A DNA stretch of 52,779 nucleotides from Clostridia bacterium. Its GTDB lineage: Bacteria > Bacillota > Clostridia > Lachnospirales > WQUN01. The notes under the pieces were generated by a model that worked only from the letters and a program-made list of their open reading frames with translations, was not told where the DNA came from and ran no database searches. Positions 14,867 to 23,666 of this stretch are shown here, piece after piece. A program made the position numbers and the translations under genes. The DNA lies in NCBI GenBank assembly GCA_025997155.1, contig BNUF01000005.1, forward strand, positions 1 to 52,779, written 5' to 3'. Every line of letters starts with the position of its first letter. Positions within the stretch are counted from its first letter, which is position 1.

Positions 14867-16539
14867 ATGTATTCCTCCAATTCGTCTTTTGCGGGGAGGG
14901 AGGTCAAGAACTCAAACCTTTCCCGCCGTATGCCCGCCTTAATCATACGTTCTTGGATTTCGGCGGACAGCACGCCCACGCGCTTGTGATACCCCACTAT
15001 TTCGAGGGTTTTTTGGGTGTGCGGGTCGACAACCGCGTCCTCTACCTGAAACTTGTATATCTGATTTATAACGGGTTCAAGCTCGTCCGACCCCGTCACC
15101 TCCGAAATAGACGTCACCTTGCGCGTTCCGTCCGCCAGTTTTTCCTGAAAGATAATAAACTTCACGGCGGAGCAGATGTTTTTTAAGGCGAGCGGCGCGG
15201 GTTCTTTGGACACCATAAGATAGGAGGTCAAAAAGCGGCGTATCGCGTCGCCGTCGCCCTCGGCGTGGAGGGTGGTGAAAAAATAATGCCCCGTCTGCGC
15301 CGCCCGAAGAGCCGTGGCGAACTCCCCGGGCGAGCGGAGTTCGCCCGGACCTATCCAGTGGGGCGACTGCCGCATAGCGTTTATGAGCAGGTTTTCCATT
15401 GTCGGGTCGGAGGAGGACGTGCCTTCGTCGTCCGCGACGCACTCGTACTGGAGTACGTCGTTCACCACCGCCCCCTCCTCAAACCGCCTGAGCCGCATCT
15501 CGGAGGGGTTTTCAATCGTAATGACGCGTGAGAGGGGGTCTATCTCCTTCACCAAAAGCCCGTTCAGCGTGGTTTTTCCGCTGCCTGTCGGTCCTACCGT
15601 TATCCACGACAAGTCGGCTTTCGGGATAAGCGCGAGCAGCTCGTACATATTCTTCGAGAAAGATTTCGACTTCATCATATCCTCGGGCTGGATTTCTTTT
15701 TTGCTGAATTTTCTAAGCACGAACGCGGGCTGGTTGTAGGGGGAAATCCCCGAATACGTGGCGTTTACGCGGTAGCCCTCTATGGTGCGGGCGTTTACCA
15801 TAGGCGTTTTCGGCGTGAGCCGCACCTTTGACACGCCTATCAGTTTCGATATAATCCGCTCCATATGTTCCGTGTCCCTGAAACTGTCGTCACATTTTAT
15901 CGTCTTTCCCCCGCGTTCAAAAAACAGCTCCTTTGGCCCGTTCGCGCGGATTTCGTCTATGCTGTCGTCCTCGGCGTACCTCGTTATAGGCCCGTAATTC
16001 ATTATCTCGTTGGTGAGCTCTTTAATCAGTTCCTTGCTTAAATAATGCCCGCCGCCCGATTTTCGCACGCCGCCGAACGTCCCCTTGTACACAAAATCCT
16101 TGATGTACTCCCGCGTTCGCACGGACTTGTCGCGTTCGTCCCGCTTGTCGCTGAACTTCTTCGCTATAAACTCCTGACAAGTCTTGAGTGCGTACTCAAA
16201 ACCGATAAAATTGTCCTCCTCGGCGTTTTCCAGTTCCTCATAAACCATTTTGAGAGCTATGCGGTATTTTTTATTGTCCTTGCCAAAAGAGAACTCGCGG
16301 GTGTAGTGCAGCGCGTCCTCGGGGCGTTCGCGTTCTCTTGCGTCCTCCGCGCCTAGTAGTCCGTTTCTTTTCATATTATTTGCAATGTATTTTTCGCAGT
16401 CTTTTTTTACGTCGTCATAGGTTTCGGATTCGTCAAAGCTTTCGTCGGTCTCCGCGTCCGTCCCCGCGCCGTCCGCCCCTCGGAGGGCGTTTGATTTATG
16501 TATTTCCTGAAGATTTCTCACATCGTCAAGCGTAAGCAC
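14863..16539 (-). CDS. tadA: TadA/CpaF-type secretion ATPase
   Basis: 558 residues from GTG 16539 with GGGGG upstream. The long, acidic N-terminal region (1-170) is unusual. From about 180 the N-terminal domain of secretion ATPases appears (IDEIRANGPKELFFE), followed by Walker A GPTGSGKTT (316-324), an Asp-box-like TIENPSEM (341-348), a Walker B region GPGELRSPGE (397-406) and the His-box TTLHAEG (422-428). The Walker B reads GELR rather than the common GEVRG, and the Asp-box has EN in place of ED. It would be a cytoplasmic hexamer driving pilin assembly through TadB and TadC. It is the strongest evidence that this block is Tad-derived. Confidence 0.9.
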   Translation of the reverse strand: MLTLDDVRNLQEIHKSNALRGADGAGTDAETDESFDESETYDDVKKDCEKYIANNMKRNGLLGAEDARERERPEDALHYTREFSFGKDNKKYRIALKMVYEELENAEEDNFIGFEYALKTCQEFIAKKFSDKRDERDKSVRTREYIKDFVYKGTFGGVRKSGGGHYLSKELIKELTNEIMNYGPITRYAEDDSIDEIRANGPKELFFERGGKTIKCDDSFRDTEHMERIISKLIGVSKVRLTPKTPMVNARTIEGYRVNATYSGISPYNQPAFVLRKFSKKEIQPEDMMKSKSFSKNMYELLALIPKADLSWITVGPTGSGKTTLNGLLVKEIDPLSRVITIENPSEMRLRRFEEGAVVNDVLQYECVADDEGTSSSDPTMENLLINAMRQSPHWIGPGELRSPGEFATALRAAQTGHYFFTTLHAEGDGDAIRRFLTSYLMVSKEPAPLALKNICSAVKFIIFQEKLADGTRKVTSISEVTGSDELEPVINQIYKFQVEDAVVDPHTQKTLEIVGYHKRVGVLSAEIQERMIKAGIRRERFEFLTSLPAKDELEEYI

Positions 16540-16541
16540 GT

Positions 16542-17405
16542 TTATTCGTCCCCCTTGAAGTCGCGTCCGATTAAATCGCTGATTTTGTTTATCTCCCGCG
16601 AAAATTCCTTGTTCGGAAGAACCGCGTCGCGCAGGTACAACTCGCCGCTTAAAGCGCTCTCCTGAACCGACGGCAAAAACGGAAGTTTCGCCGCGACGCG
16701 GAGTTTGTCGTAACCCGCTTTATTTTTAAGGCGTATGCCCGAAAAGGCGTTTTCCTCAAACAAAAGCCCTTGCCGCCTTGATATTATTATGTTGCAAAAG
16801 CTCCGCACCTCGTCCGTCAGGCTTAGGGCGTAGTTGAGCAGTTTTTCTATGTTGCGCGGCGCGTCCACCCTTTCGGAGGCGACAAAGAACCCGTGATGAC
16901 AGCTCATCAAAGAGGCAAGACAAAATTCGAAGGGCGGGTTGTTAGGTATGTCTATAAGCACAACGTCAAAAGTTTCTTTGAGTGTCGATATAACCCGTTT
17001 TATGTTTGATACGCTGAAATTCAAATAATCCTCAATGTCGTCGTTAGGGCTAGGGCTCACCAGAAATATGTTCTCGTCGTCCGTTTTTTGCGCGGCGGAT
17101 TTCACCTCCGCCCTGTCGTTGTTGAGAAGACGTATAAGCCCGTCCCCCTGTTTTTCCGCGCTAACGCCCGGAATCCAGTCGAAAAGGTTTGGATAAAAAA
17201 CCTTGAAATCCGCGATACAGACCACAATGCCTTTTTTTGCCAAAAGATACGCGAGATTAGCTATAATCTCCCCGCTCTCCGCGAAATCACAGACGGACAC
17301 GAATCCCGCCGCAATGCCCTTCGGCTTGTCGTATCCCGTGTCCGACGACATTATACGCTCGCCCAAACCGCGAAGAACCCCGCCGAACTTGTGTTTTCCG
17401 TCCAT
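16542..17405 (-). CDS. CpaE/TadZ-like MinD-fold protein without a P-loop
   Basis: 287 residues from ATG 17405 (AAAGGTG upstream). The fold of the MinD/ParA family is visible in order: a first strand VSVCDFAESGEII, strand and helix to VVCIADF, then FDVVLIDIPNN (switch II-like DxP), GFFVASERVD and NIIISRR. The Walker A position reads CDFAESGE and has lost the KGGxGKT motif altogether, so ATP binding is doubtful. Loss or change of Walker A is known for TadZ-type proteins, which help place Tad machines in the cell. It is flanked by the CpaB-like and TadA genes. Confidence 0.7.
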   Translation of the reverse strand: MDGKHKFGGVLRGLGERIMSSDTGYDKPKGIAAGFVSVCDFAESGEIIANLAYLLAKKGIVVCIADFKVFYPNLFDWIPGVSAEKQGDGLIRLLNNDRAEVKSAAQKTDDENIFLVSPSPNDDIEDYLNFSVSNIKRVISTLKETFDVVLIDIPNNPPFEFCLASLMSCHHGFFVASERVDAPRNIEKLLNYALSLTDEVRSFCNIIISRRQGLLFEENAFSGIRLKNKAGYDKLRVAAKLPFLPSVQESALSGELYLRDAVLPNKEFSREINKISDLIGRDFKGDE

Positions 17406-17416
17406 ACATAACACCT

Positions 17417-18313
17417 TTACTCCCCGTCCACCCACGAACGCACTTCCGTTTCGAGAGTCGGCAAATTTTGCAGCCCCGCCTCGTTGTCGCCCCTGCTTAA
17501 TATGGTGATTAAAATATTACCGCTGCCCGCTATCGCCTTGTACTGCGCGTATCTCACCATATCCTCCTTGTCGCCCGCCAGCAAAAGAGCCTGAGGTTTT
17601 ATATTCGAAAGGAACTCTTTGCTTTTCATAACTTTCTCGCGTTCCGCCGCGTCAAGCCGCATAACCTCTTTGTAGACTTCGTACACTGAATGACCGCTTG
17701 AGTTAATCATATCCATAACGACTATGGAGCTGAATAAGTCGACGGTTTTCAAGGGCTTTTTCCCGCTTGAGGGGTAGTCGTTAGGGTTGCCGTCCTCGGG
17801 GGCGGAGTCGTTAGACTCGTAGGTTACGCGTATGCGTACCGAATCCCCCGGCAAAAGCACGTCCCCGCCCGCCTCCGAGTATTTGTACGGGATAGTGACG
17901 ACTTCCTCGCCCTCGCCCAGACTGTAAAGCCACTCGTTGCGCGACGGTTTTTCGTCCACGACTTCATCTTTATATATCACCGTGTTTTTTCGCAGATAAT
18001 ACGCGGAATATTTGCCTAAAACCTCGTCCTCAACGTTTTCAAACAACACCATCTCGTCTTTTGAGTATTCTTTCTCGATAAGGTCGTATTTCTCGACATT
18101 ATCCTTTGTGAACGCGGAGTACGCGGGTATCCCGACTTTCACCCGCGCCACCGCCACCGTGTTGCGCGCCGCCCTGTCGGCGCGGCTTAGCCACGCGAAA
18201 GTGATAATCAGCACAAAAACGCTCACGACTATCGACGCAATCTTTAACGCAATCCGTTTGTTGGAGGACGCCGTCCTGTCCTTTTTCTTAAACTCCGCCT
18301 TGGTTTCTTTCAT
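17417..18313 (-). CDS. cpaB: CpaB-like SAF-domain protein
   Basis: 298 residues from ATG 18313, overlapping the preceding gene by 4 bp (ATGA). A basic start, one membrane helix at about 22-42, then a SAF domain: VAVARVKVGIPAYSAFTKDNVE, and later LGKYSAYYLRKNTVIYKDEV. This is the layout of CpaB/RcpC, which acts on the outer side of the membrane in Tad systems. The following part, VVTIPYKYSEAGGDVLLPGD, matches the domain that follows SAF in CpaB. No secretin gene is present in the window, as expected for a monoderm. Confidence 0.75.
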   Translation of the reverse strand: MKETKAEFKKKDRTASSNKRIALKIASIVVSVFVLIITFAWLSRADRAARNTVAVARVKVGIPAYSAFTKDNVEKYDLIEKEYSKDEMVLFENVEDEVLGKYSAYYLRKNTVIYKDEVVDEKPSRNEWLYSLGEGEEVVTIPYKYSEAGGDVLLPGDSVRIRVTYESNDSAPEDGNPNDYPSSGKKPLKTVDLFSSIVVMDMINSSGHSVYEVYKEVMRLDAAEREKVMKSKEFLSNIKPQALLLAGDKEDMVRYAQYKAIAGSGNILITILSRGDNEAGLQNLPTLETEVRSWVDGE

Positions 18314-19614
18314 CTCAACGCTCCTAACAATCGCAGCAAAATCTCGTCATACGCCTGACGCATTTGACTGTCTGTCTCCGATATCGGCAAATCCCTCTCA
18401 ATCTGCCTGTCAAACCACTTTGAATACGGAATCTTCCCCGATACGGGTATTTCATATGTAATGTCGTCGCAAAAACCCTCGTTCACGATAAGTTCGCTTA
18501 GTCCCTCGGGGGTGATTACCTCCTCGTCATACACGGACTCGTCGTTGTATTTTGTAACCGTAAGTCTTGATTTAGATATAAAGTAAGATATGTCCGCGCC
18601 GAATCGTATCGCTATGTGGCGGATTGTGGTAAACGCGGAATACATATTGTTTTCCATACAAAGAGATATGACATCAGCATTGTTAATGAGTGCGGGGAAT
18701 CTAGCCAGCGCGTCCATAGGAAAATCCATCGCCACCATATCGAAATTCTGCTTAAGATATGTGATAAGCCCTATTATTTTTGGTTCCGTGAGGTGCTTGT
18801 TTAACAACGCCTCGTCATTAAAGCCGTATCCCAGAGAACTCACCCAAAAGTCCCCGTCTATGTTGACTGACGACGTTTGATATGAGTGGGGCTGCGCCAG
18901 CAAACGCACCAGAGATGCCGATACTTCCTCCTCTTCGGTTTCGTCCAGAAATTTGCCGAAATACAAGTTCAGCATACGAAAATCAATGTCGAAATCGAGG
19001 AGCATAACCCGCAACCCTTTAAGGGAGGCGGAACGCGCCGCGTTTACCGCCGTGCTTGTCACGCCCGAACCGCGGTTTCCCGTAAATATTACGGCGCGGC
19101 TTGAGGTCAGGCGCAAGTTCCCGAGTTCTCCGCTTGTTTCTTCCTCTTGTTCCTTAGGCGGCTTTTTGCCGAATACCCCGAACCTTTTAGGCGGCTTTTC
19201 GGGTTTCGCCGCCCTGTCCTCTTTGGGCGGCTTCGGGGAGCGGCGGCGCGGGGTATCCTTTGAAGTTTCAGAAAGAACCGCCGATATCTCCTTTTCCGTA
19301 TACCGAAAAAATGACGAGACCGCCACGGCGACACCCGGCAACTCCGCGTCCAGAAGAAAATCGCGCGTTATCACCGCTATGGGTACTCCGCGTTCTTTAA
19401 GCTTGCCGATATGACGTACCGAGGCGGAAACGTCGGCGCAAAGCCCGCCGTCCGTGATTATGATTTTGTCAAAATCCGCGTGAGGCTCGTCCAGATACTC
19501 AAAAACTCCGTCCAAAGTGAGCGGGTTTTTCGCGTTTGTTACAGTCGCCTTGCGCGTTTGCAGGCAATTCAACGTAAAAGTGTGTTCCTTGCCCGTTATC
19601 AAAAACAGCCGCAC
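18310..19614 (-). CDS. cpaE: CpaE-like protein: receiver-like domain plus MinD-fold domain with altered Walker A
   Basis: 434 residues from GTG 19614; GAGGTGG lies six bases upstream, while the nearby ATG at 19619 is out of frame. Residues 1-115 resemble a receiver-like domain (FDKIIITDGG, VPIAVITRDF). A Pro/Lys-rich linker follows (about 120-158). Residues 170-434 are a MinD-like domain with P-loop region FTGNRGSGVTST (177-188), where the catalytic Lys of GKT is Val, then VMLLDFDID and FDMVAMDFPMD. This is the CpaE/TadZ layout. It is the first gene of the long operon, about 60 bp downstream of the promoter. Confidence 0.78.
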   Translation of the reverse strand: MRLFLITGKEHTFTLNCLQTRKATVTNAKNPLTLDGVFEYLDEPHADFDKIIITDGGLCADVSASVRHIGKLKERGVPIAVITRDFLLDAELPGVAVAVSSFFRYTEKEISAVLSETSKDTPRRRSPKPPKEDRAAKPEKPPKRFGVFGKKPPKEQEEETSGELGNLRLTSSRAVIFTGNRGSGVTSTAVNAARSASLKGLRVMLLDFDIDFRMLNLYFGKFLDETEEEEVSASLVRLLAQPHSYQTSSVNIDGDFWVSSLGYGFNDEALLNKHLTEPKIIGLITYLKQNFDMVAMDFPMDALARFPALINNADVISLCMENNMYSAFTTIRHIAIRFGADISYFISKSRLTVTKYNDESVYDEEVITPEGLSELIVNEGFCDDITYEIPVSGKIPYSKWFDRQIERDLPISETDSQMRQAYDEILLRLLGALR

Positions 19615-19677
19615 GCCATTCCACCTCTAACACTTTAAAAAAATCTTTGTACCTATACTTTAAATACAAGTAATTCT

Positions 19678-19706
19678 ATTATAATACAATAAGTTACCAA
19701 ATGCAA
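19678..19706 (-). promoter_or_regulatory. Sigma-A promoter of the Tad-T7SS operon
   Basis: Reading the minus strand: TTGCAT (19701-19706), a 17-base spacer, then a perfect TATAAT (19678-19683). Transcription would start near 19671, leaving about 60 bases before the GTG start at 19614. The region 19620-19726 is A/T rich and holds no other gene. No comparable promoter was seen inside the following 19 kb, so this is probably the main promoter for the whole cluster. Confidence 0.75.
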
Positions 19707-19726
19707 TATAAAATTTTTATTTTTGG

Positions 19727-20080
19727 TTATTTTTCTTTCGGGTCAAAGGTTAAGGCACTCAGAAAACCGAAGAAAACCGCCGCCATAATTCCCGCCGAGG
19801 TGGCCTTAAGCCCGCCCGTGAGTATGCCGATAAACCCTTCTTTGTCGATTTCGGAGACGACGCCTTTGTACAGATTGTATCCGAAGCCCGGGAGCGGAAC
19901 GCTCGCCCCCGCCCCCGCGAATTCCACGAGTTTTTCGTATATGCCGAACGCTCCGAGAAAACAGCCCAGCGACACGAACAGCACCAGAATCCTTGCGGGC
20001 GTCAGTTTCGTTCTGTCCATAAGCTGCTGTCCGACCACGCATATCAGCCCGCCGACTAGAAACGCCTTTATATATTCCAT
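19727..20080 (-). CDS. spoVAE: Stage V sporulation protein AE
   Basis: 117 residues with four hydrophobic segments; begins MEYIKAFLVGGLICVVGQQLMD-like, which matches SpoVAE/SpoVAEb, and is followed by GAGASVPLPGFG and KGVVSEIDKEGF, all family hallmarks. It is a forespore inner-membrane protein of the SpoVA channel that moves dipicolinic acid into the spore and releases it at germination. It is the last gene of the gpr-spoVA block and resembles SpoVAC from the same block. No hairpin terminator was found behind it. Confidence 0.92.
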   Translation of the reverse strand: MEYIKAFLVGGLICVVGQQLMDRTKLTPARILVLFVSLGCFLGAFGIYEKLVEFAGAGASVPLPGFGYNLYKGVVSEIDKEGFIGILTGGLKATSAGIMAAVFFGFLSALTFDPKEK

Positions 20081-20092
20081 ATTTACCCCTCC

Positions 20093-21100
20093 TTAATTTT
20101 CGATAACGACGGCGTGCGCCACGGACGGAATGTTTTCCCCCTGCATAAAAGAAGTAGGGTTAAGAATCGCGCCTGTCGGTACGAAAAGTATTTTATTTAG
20201 CTTCCTACACTTAAGTTCATTGTAGAAATATCCGCAAAAAGCCGCCGCCGCGCAGGCACACCCGCTCCCGCCCGAATGTGTGTCTTGGGTATTTTTGTCA
20301 AAAATTTCAATCCCGCAATCCCTGTGTTTTTTTGAAACGTCATAGCCCTCGTTCTTCAAAAGACGTATCAGGAGTTCCTGCCCGACATAGCCCAAGTCGC
20401 CCGTGATTATCGCGTCATAGTAGTCGGGCGTTCTGCCGAAATCCCGAAAATGCGCCGAAATGACGTCACAGGCGGCGGGAGCCATAACAGCGCCCATATT
20501 GTTCTGGTCTTTCACGCCCATATCCACAAGTCTGCCCGTGGTAATCGCCGTGATATACGGCGGGCCGCCCTCCCGCGAAAGCACCGCCGCCCCCTCGCCC
20601 GTGACTGTCCACGTTGACGTTGGCGGGCGCTGCGTCCCGAGTTCCAGAGGAAAACGAAACTGCTTTTCCGCCGCGCAAAAGTGGCTTGACGCACCCGCAA
20701 GCACGTTTTTCGCGAAGCCGCCGTCTACCAAAACCGCGCCGAGACTAAGCGCCTCCCCGATTGTCGAGCACGCCCCGAACACCCCGAAAAACGGGCGTTT
20801 CATATCAAGCGCCCCGAAAGTCGCCCCCGCGCTTTGGCTTAACAAATCCCCCGCGAGGACATAATCTATGTCCTCGTTTTTAAGCTCCGCCTTTTTTACG
20901 GCTAAATCAAGCCCGAGCCGCGCAAACTCGCTTTCCGCCTTTTCCCAGCTTTCTTTGCCCGCCAATATGTCCTCCATTACTATATCAAAATATTTCCCGA
21001 GAGGACCTTTGCCCTCTTTCGCGCCGACTATTGACGCGGTCGATTTTACCGAAACTTTGAAATCAAACGTCGCCGACTGTTCGCCCAAATGTTTTCCCAC
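20093..21100 (-). CDS. spoVAD: Stage V sporulation protein AD
   Basis: 335 residues from GTG 21100 with AGGGG upstream. It has the thiolase-like fold pattern of SpoVAD: GACSTIGEALSLG (about 110-122), GTQRPPTSTWTVTGEGA and GDLGYVGQELL, plus the Cys/Ala-rich GGSGCACAAA near the C-terminus. SpoVAD is the soluble SpoVA subunit that binds dipicolinic acid. Length and motif order are normal for the family. It sits between spoVAC and spoVAE as in other Clostridia and Bacilli. Confidence 0.95.
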   Translation of the reverse strand: MGKHLGEQSATFDFKVSVKSTASIVGAKEGKGPLGKYFDIVMEDILAGKESWEKAESEFARLGLDLAVKKAELKNEDIDYVLAGDLLSQSAGATFGALDMKRPFFGVFGACSTIGEALSLGAVLVDGGFAKNVLAGASSHFCAAEKQFRFPLELGTQRPPTSTWTVTGEGAAVLSREGGPPYITAITTGRLVDMGVKDQNNMGAVMAPAACDVISAHFRDFGRTPDYYDAIITGDLGYVGQELLIRLLKNEGYDVSKKHRDCGIEIFDKNTQDTHSGGSGCACAAAAFCGYFYNELKCRKLNKILFVPTGAILNPTSFMQGENIPSVAHAVVIEN

Positions 21101-21109
21101 CTTAATCCC

Positions 21110-21556
21110 CTACCTTGTAAAATAATATATAAGTCCGACGATAATTGACGAGATAGTGCCGTAGACGATTACAGGCCCCGCGACGACGAATATTTTCGCG
21201 CCCACGCCCAAAACGTAGCCCTCTTTTTTGAACTCAATCGCGGGAGCGGATACCGAATTGGCAAAGCCCGTAATCGGGACGACAGACCCCGCACCCGCGA
21301 ATTTGCCTATTTTGTCGTAGATGCCGAGCCCCGTCAGGAGACAGCCCAAAAAAATCAGTACAACCGCCGTGTACGTCCCCGCGGAGTCCCGCCCCGCACC
21401 CGCGCTTAGGCAAAGGTTGTGTATTATCTGCCCGATTACGCAAATACCGCCGCCGACGATAAACGCCCGAAACGAGTTCGCCGTCGTTTTGCTTTTTGGC
21501 GCGGTTTCTTTCACCATCTCCTTGTATTTTTCTTTTCCGATATATGTGTCGTCCAT
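21110..21556 (-). CDS. spoVAC: Stage V sporulation protein AC
   Basis: 148 residues from ATG 21556. A charged N-terminus (KEKYKEMVKETAPKSKT) is followed by four membrane segments with GGGICVIGQIIHNL and GAGSVVPITGFANS, the SpoVAC signature. SpoVAC behaves as a mechanosensitive, membrane part of the dipicolinate channel in spores. It shares the ICVxGQ and GAGxxVPxxGF motifs with SpoVAE, reflecting their common origin. Confidence 0.95.
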   Translation of the reverse strand: MDDTYIGKEKYKEMVKETAPKSKTTANSFRAFIVGGGICVIGQIIHNLCLSAGAGRDSAGTYTAVVLIFLGCLLTGLGIYDKIGKFAGAGSVVPITGFANSVSAPAIEFKKEGYVLGVGAKIFVVAGPVIVYGTISSIIVGLIYYFTR

Positions 21557-21565
21557 AAGCTCCTC

Positions 21566-21997
21566 CTAAAATCTGTAAAAATCAGGTACTATATAGTACA
21601 GCAACGCGCCGATCAATTTCCCCAGCGCAATCCCCAGCACAAGATAAAACACGCCTTTCGCGGCGCTTAACCGCCGCGCCAAAACGGGGATTACGTTAAG
21701 CACCTCCGCAAGCGACATTGCGAGCGCGCCGTAGAAAACGCCGACAGCCAGCCCCCACAAAACCGACGCCGCCGCGCCGAATCCGCCGAGGGGCAGTTTT
21801 ATATCCCAAAACATCATCAAAGCTCCGAAAATCCCGCCCGCCATTATAGCGTTTTCATAGACGAGAATTTTGTTTTCAGTGCGGGTTTTTTGGGCAAGGC
21901 GCGGGACAATGCCGATTGCGCTTATGAACGCGAACACCGCGCCCGAAATCACGATACCGCTTGACAACCCCAAAAAGATACTCATAATATAGGGCAT
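21566..21997 (-). CDS. spoVAB: Stage V sporulation protein AB
   Basis: 143 residues, nearly all hydrophobic, with about four or five membrane segments: SSGIVISGAVFAFISAIG near the start, then GGIFGALMMFWDIKLP and VLNVIPVLARRL. These match SpoVAB, a membrane subunit of the SpoVA complex. Many Clostridia keep only spoVAC, AD and AE, so the presence of AB (and AA) here is a useful marker. It starts one codon after spoVAA ends and is probably translationally coupled. Confidence 0.88.
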   Translation of the reverse strand: MPYIMSIFLGLSSGIVISGAVFAFISAIGIVPRLAQKTRTENKILVYENAIMAGGIFGALMMFWDIKLPLGGFGAAASVLWGLAVGVFYGALAMSLAEVLNVIPVLARRLSAAKGVFYLVLGIALGKLIGALLYYIVPDFYRF

Positions 21998-21998
21998 A

Positions 21999-22619
21999 TC
22001 ACACCTCTTTTTTCGCGTTTTCCGACTCGATAAGCGCGTCGCTTACCTCTCCGTCATACACCGCCATTTCGACCTCTATCGGCGTGGGGTCTTTCGACAG
22101 TTTTTTCGCGCCGAAATGGTTAAAAAACACGACAATGCCGACGGCAAGCCCAAACGCGTAGGGAATGTCGATAATCAAAGGTTTTTCAACCGTCTTTCCA
22201 AAAAAAATCCTGTGATACGTCTTGAAAATCTGGGGCATTTGCGCGTCCGAGTGGAAACTCATAACGGCGGTAGCCGACCCCGCAAGAAGAACCAGCGACA
22301 CAAGGGCGATTTTCGCCCCGTTTAGGACGCGGTTTTTCCGCGTGTCGGGCGTTTGTTTCGGCTTGTAATTTATCAGAGTGTCCATTTCGCCGACGTTTAC
22401 GACGCTTGCGTCAGGGTATGCTTTCATAATTTTGGCAATAATAGACAGAACGGACACGGTATATATATTCGCCTCATTTTTGTCTATTTTAAGAAGTTTC
22501 ATTTTGTCAATCTTGTCGGATATATTTTTAGGCGCGTAAATGGAGCATACGTCCTTCGCCGTCACAGCGTCCGTATCCGACAAATCCGCCTTTTTCTTAG
22601 GTTTTATATAGATATCCAT
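21999..22619 (-). CDS. spoVAA: Stage V sporulation protein AA
   Basis: 206 residues. The N-terminal 95 residues are soluble (MDIYIKPKKKADLSDTD, later VNVGEMDTLINYKP, a SpoVAA-type stretch), followed by two membrane segments at about 104-125 and 152-172. This layout fits SpoVAA, whose N-terminal domain faces the forespore side. It directly follows gpr (8 bp gap) and precedes spoVAB. Confidence 0.88.
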   Translation of the reverse strand: MDIYIKPKKKADLSDTDAVTAKDVCSIYAPKNISDKIDKMKLLKIDKNEANIYTVSVLSIIAKIMKAYPDASVVNVGEMDTLINYKPKQTPDTRKNRVLNGAKIALVSLVLLAGSATAVMSFHSDAQMPQIFKTYHRIFFGKTVEKPLIIDIPYAFGLAVGIVVFFNHFGAKKLSKDPTPIEVEMAVYDGEVSDALIESENAKKEV

Positions 22620-22627
22620 AAATTCAC

Positions 22628-23605
22628 CTAATTCGCCAAGTCGTGACTGTATTTGTTCACGTCTTCCATTGTGATACCCGTGTGAAGCCCGATGTTGAGC
22701 GCGTTCGCCACAATTCCCGCAAGCCGCTCAATCACCGCGTCCACCTCCTTCGGCGTGACAAACATATTTTTCGCGTAGGGTTCAAGCACCTGTTTGATTA
22801 TGTGGTACCTCTCCTCTTGAGCAAGACTTTGCAGCATTTCATAAAACTCCGACCCTTTTTCCGTTTCCTCAATCATATCCGCAAGGCAAAGGTCAATCGT
22901 GTCCGTCACGAGTGTCGCCGCGTCGACGACTGTCGGCACACCTATGGCGATTACGGGTACGCCTAGGGTTTCGCGGTTTATCGCCATTCGCTTGTTTCCG
23001 ACGCCCGCCCCCGGGTTAAGCCCCGTATCCGACATTTGTATCGTCGCGTTAATCCTGTTTGCGCGTCTTGCCGCAAGCGCGTCAATCGCAATCACCAAAT
23101 CGGGGTTCACACGCGACACAAGCCCCGCCACGACTTCCCCCGTCTCGATTCCCGTTTGCCCCATAACACCTGGCGCAATCGCCGACACGGCGCGCACCTT
23201 TCCCAAAAGTTCACGCGGGAGCTGGCTGTTTATATGCCGTGTCGTCAGCGTCTTTTCCGTGACCTTTGGCCCTAGCGCGTCCGCCGTTATGTTTCGGTTG
23301 CCAAGCCCGATTACCAGTACTGTCGCGTCTCTGGGCAGTTTGTGCAGCTCCCCCAGTTCACGCGCCAAAACTTTTATTATCTCGTCGTGGGCGAGCGGCG
23401 CGTTTTCTTTCATAAGCGTACTCTCGACCGTAATGTAGCTCCCTACGGGCTTGCCGAGTGCCGTCTCTCCGCTTTCGTCAAGTATCTCGACAGTCGTTAT
23501 TTTTATGTCGAAATCCGCCGACGCGACCGTCACGCTTACGCCGTCAATCTCGCGTTCCGCCGTTTCATAGTTCTCTACCGCCAAATCCGTGCGTATACTG
23601 TCCAA
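22628..23605 (-). CDS. gpr: Germination protease GPR
   Basis: 325 residues from TTG 23605 with AAGGGG six bases upstream. The N-terminus IRTDLAVE is the pro-sequence region of GPR, which self-processes during sporulation. Conserved stretches include VIGLGNRNITADALGPKV, SAIAPGVMGQTGIETGE and VIAIDALAARR, the last holding one of the catalytic region aspartates. GPR is an atypical aspartic protease that digests small acid-soluble proteins when the spore germinates. It heads the spoVA block and is probably transcribed in the forespore. Confidence 0.95.
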   Translation of the reverse strand: MDSIRTDLAVENYETAEREIDGVSVTVASADFDIKITTVEILDESGETALGKPVGSYITVESTLMKENAPLAHDEIIKVLARELGELHKLPRDATVLVIGLGNRNITADALGPKVTEKTLTTRHINSQLPRELLGKVRAVSAIAPGVMGQTGIETGEVVAGLVSRVNPDLVIAIDALAARRANRINATIQMSDTGLNPGAGVGNKRMAINRETLGVPVIAIGVPTVVDAATLVTDTIDLCLADMIEETEKGSEFYEMLQSLAQEERYHIIKQVLEPYAKNMFVTPKEVDAVIERLAGIVANALNIGLHTGITMEDVNKYSHDLAN

Positions 23606-23636
23606 AATTTCCCCTTCTTTCTTAACATCTCAAAAA

Positions 23637-23666
23637 TATTTTAAGCAAATTTTGTTTATATATTCA
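23637..23666 (-). promoter_or_regulatory. Possible sigma-G promoter of gpr-spoVA
   Basis: On the minus strand TGAATA (23661-23666) fits the sigma-G -35, and after 17 bases TAAAATA (23637-23643) is a partial match to the CATNHTA -10. It lies about 32 bases upstream of the gpr start, as expected. The -10 is weak, so the call is tentative; expression from sigma-G would fit the known timing of gpr and spoVA in Firmicutes. Confidence 0.35.
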
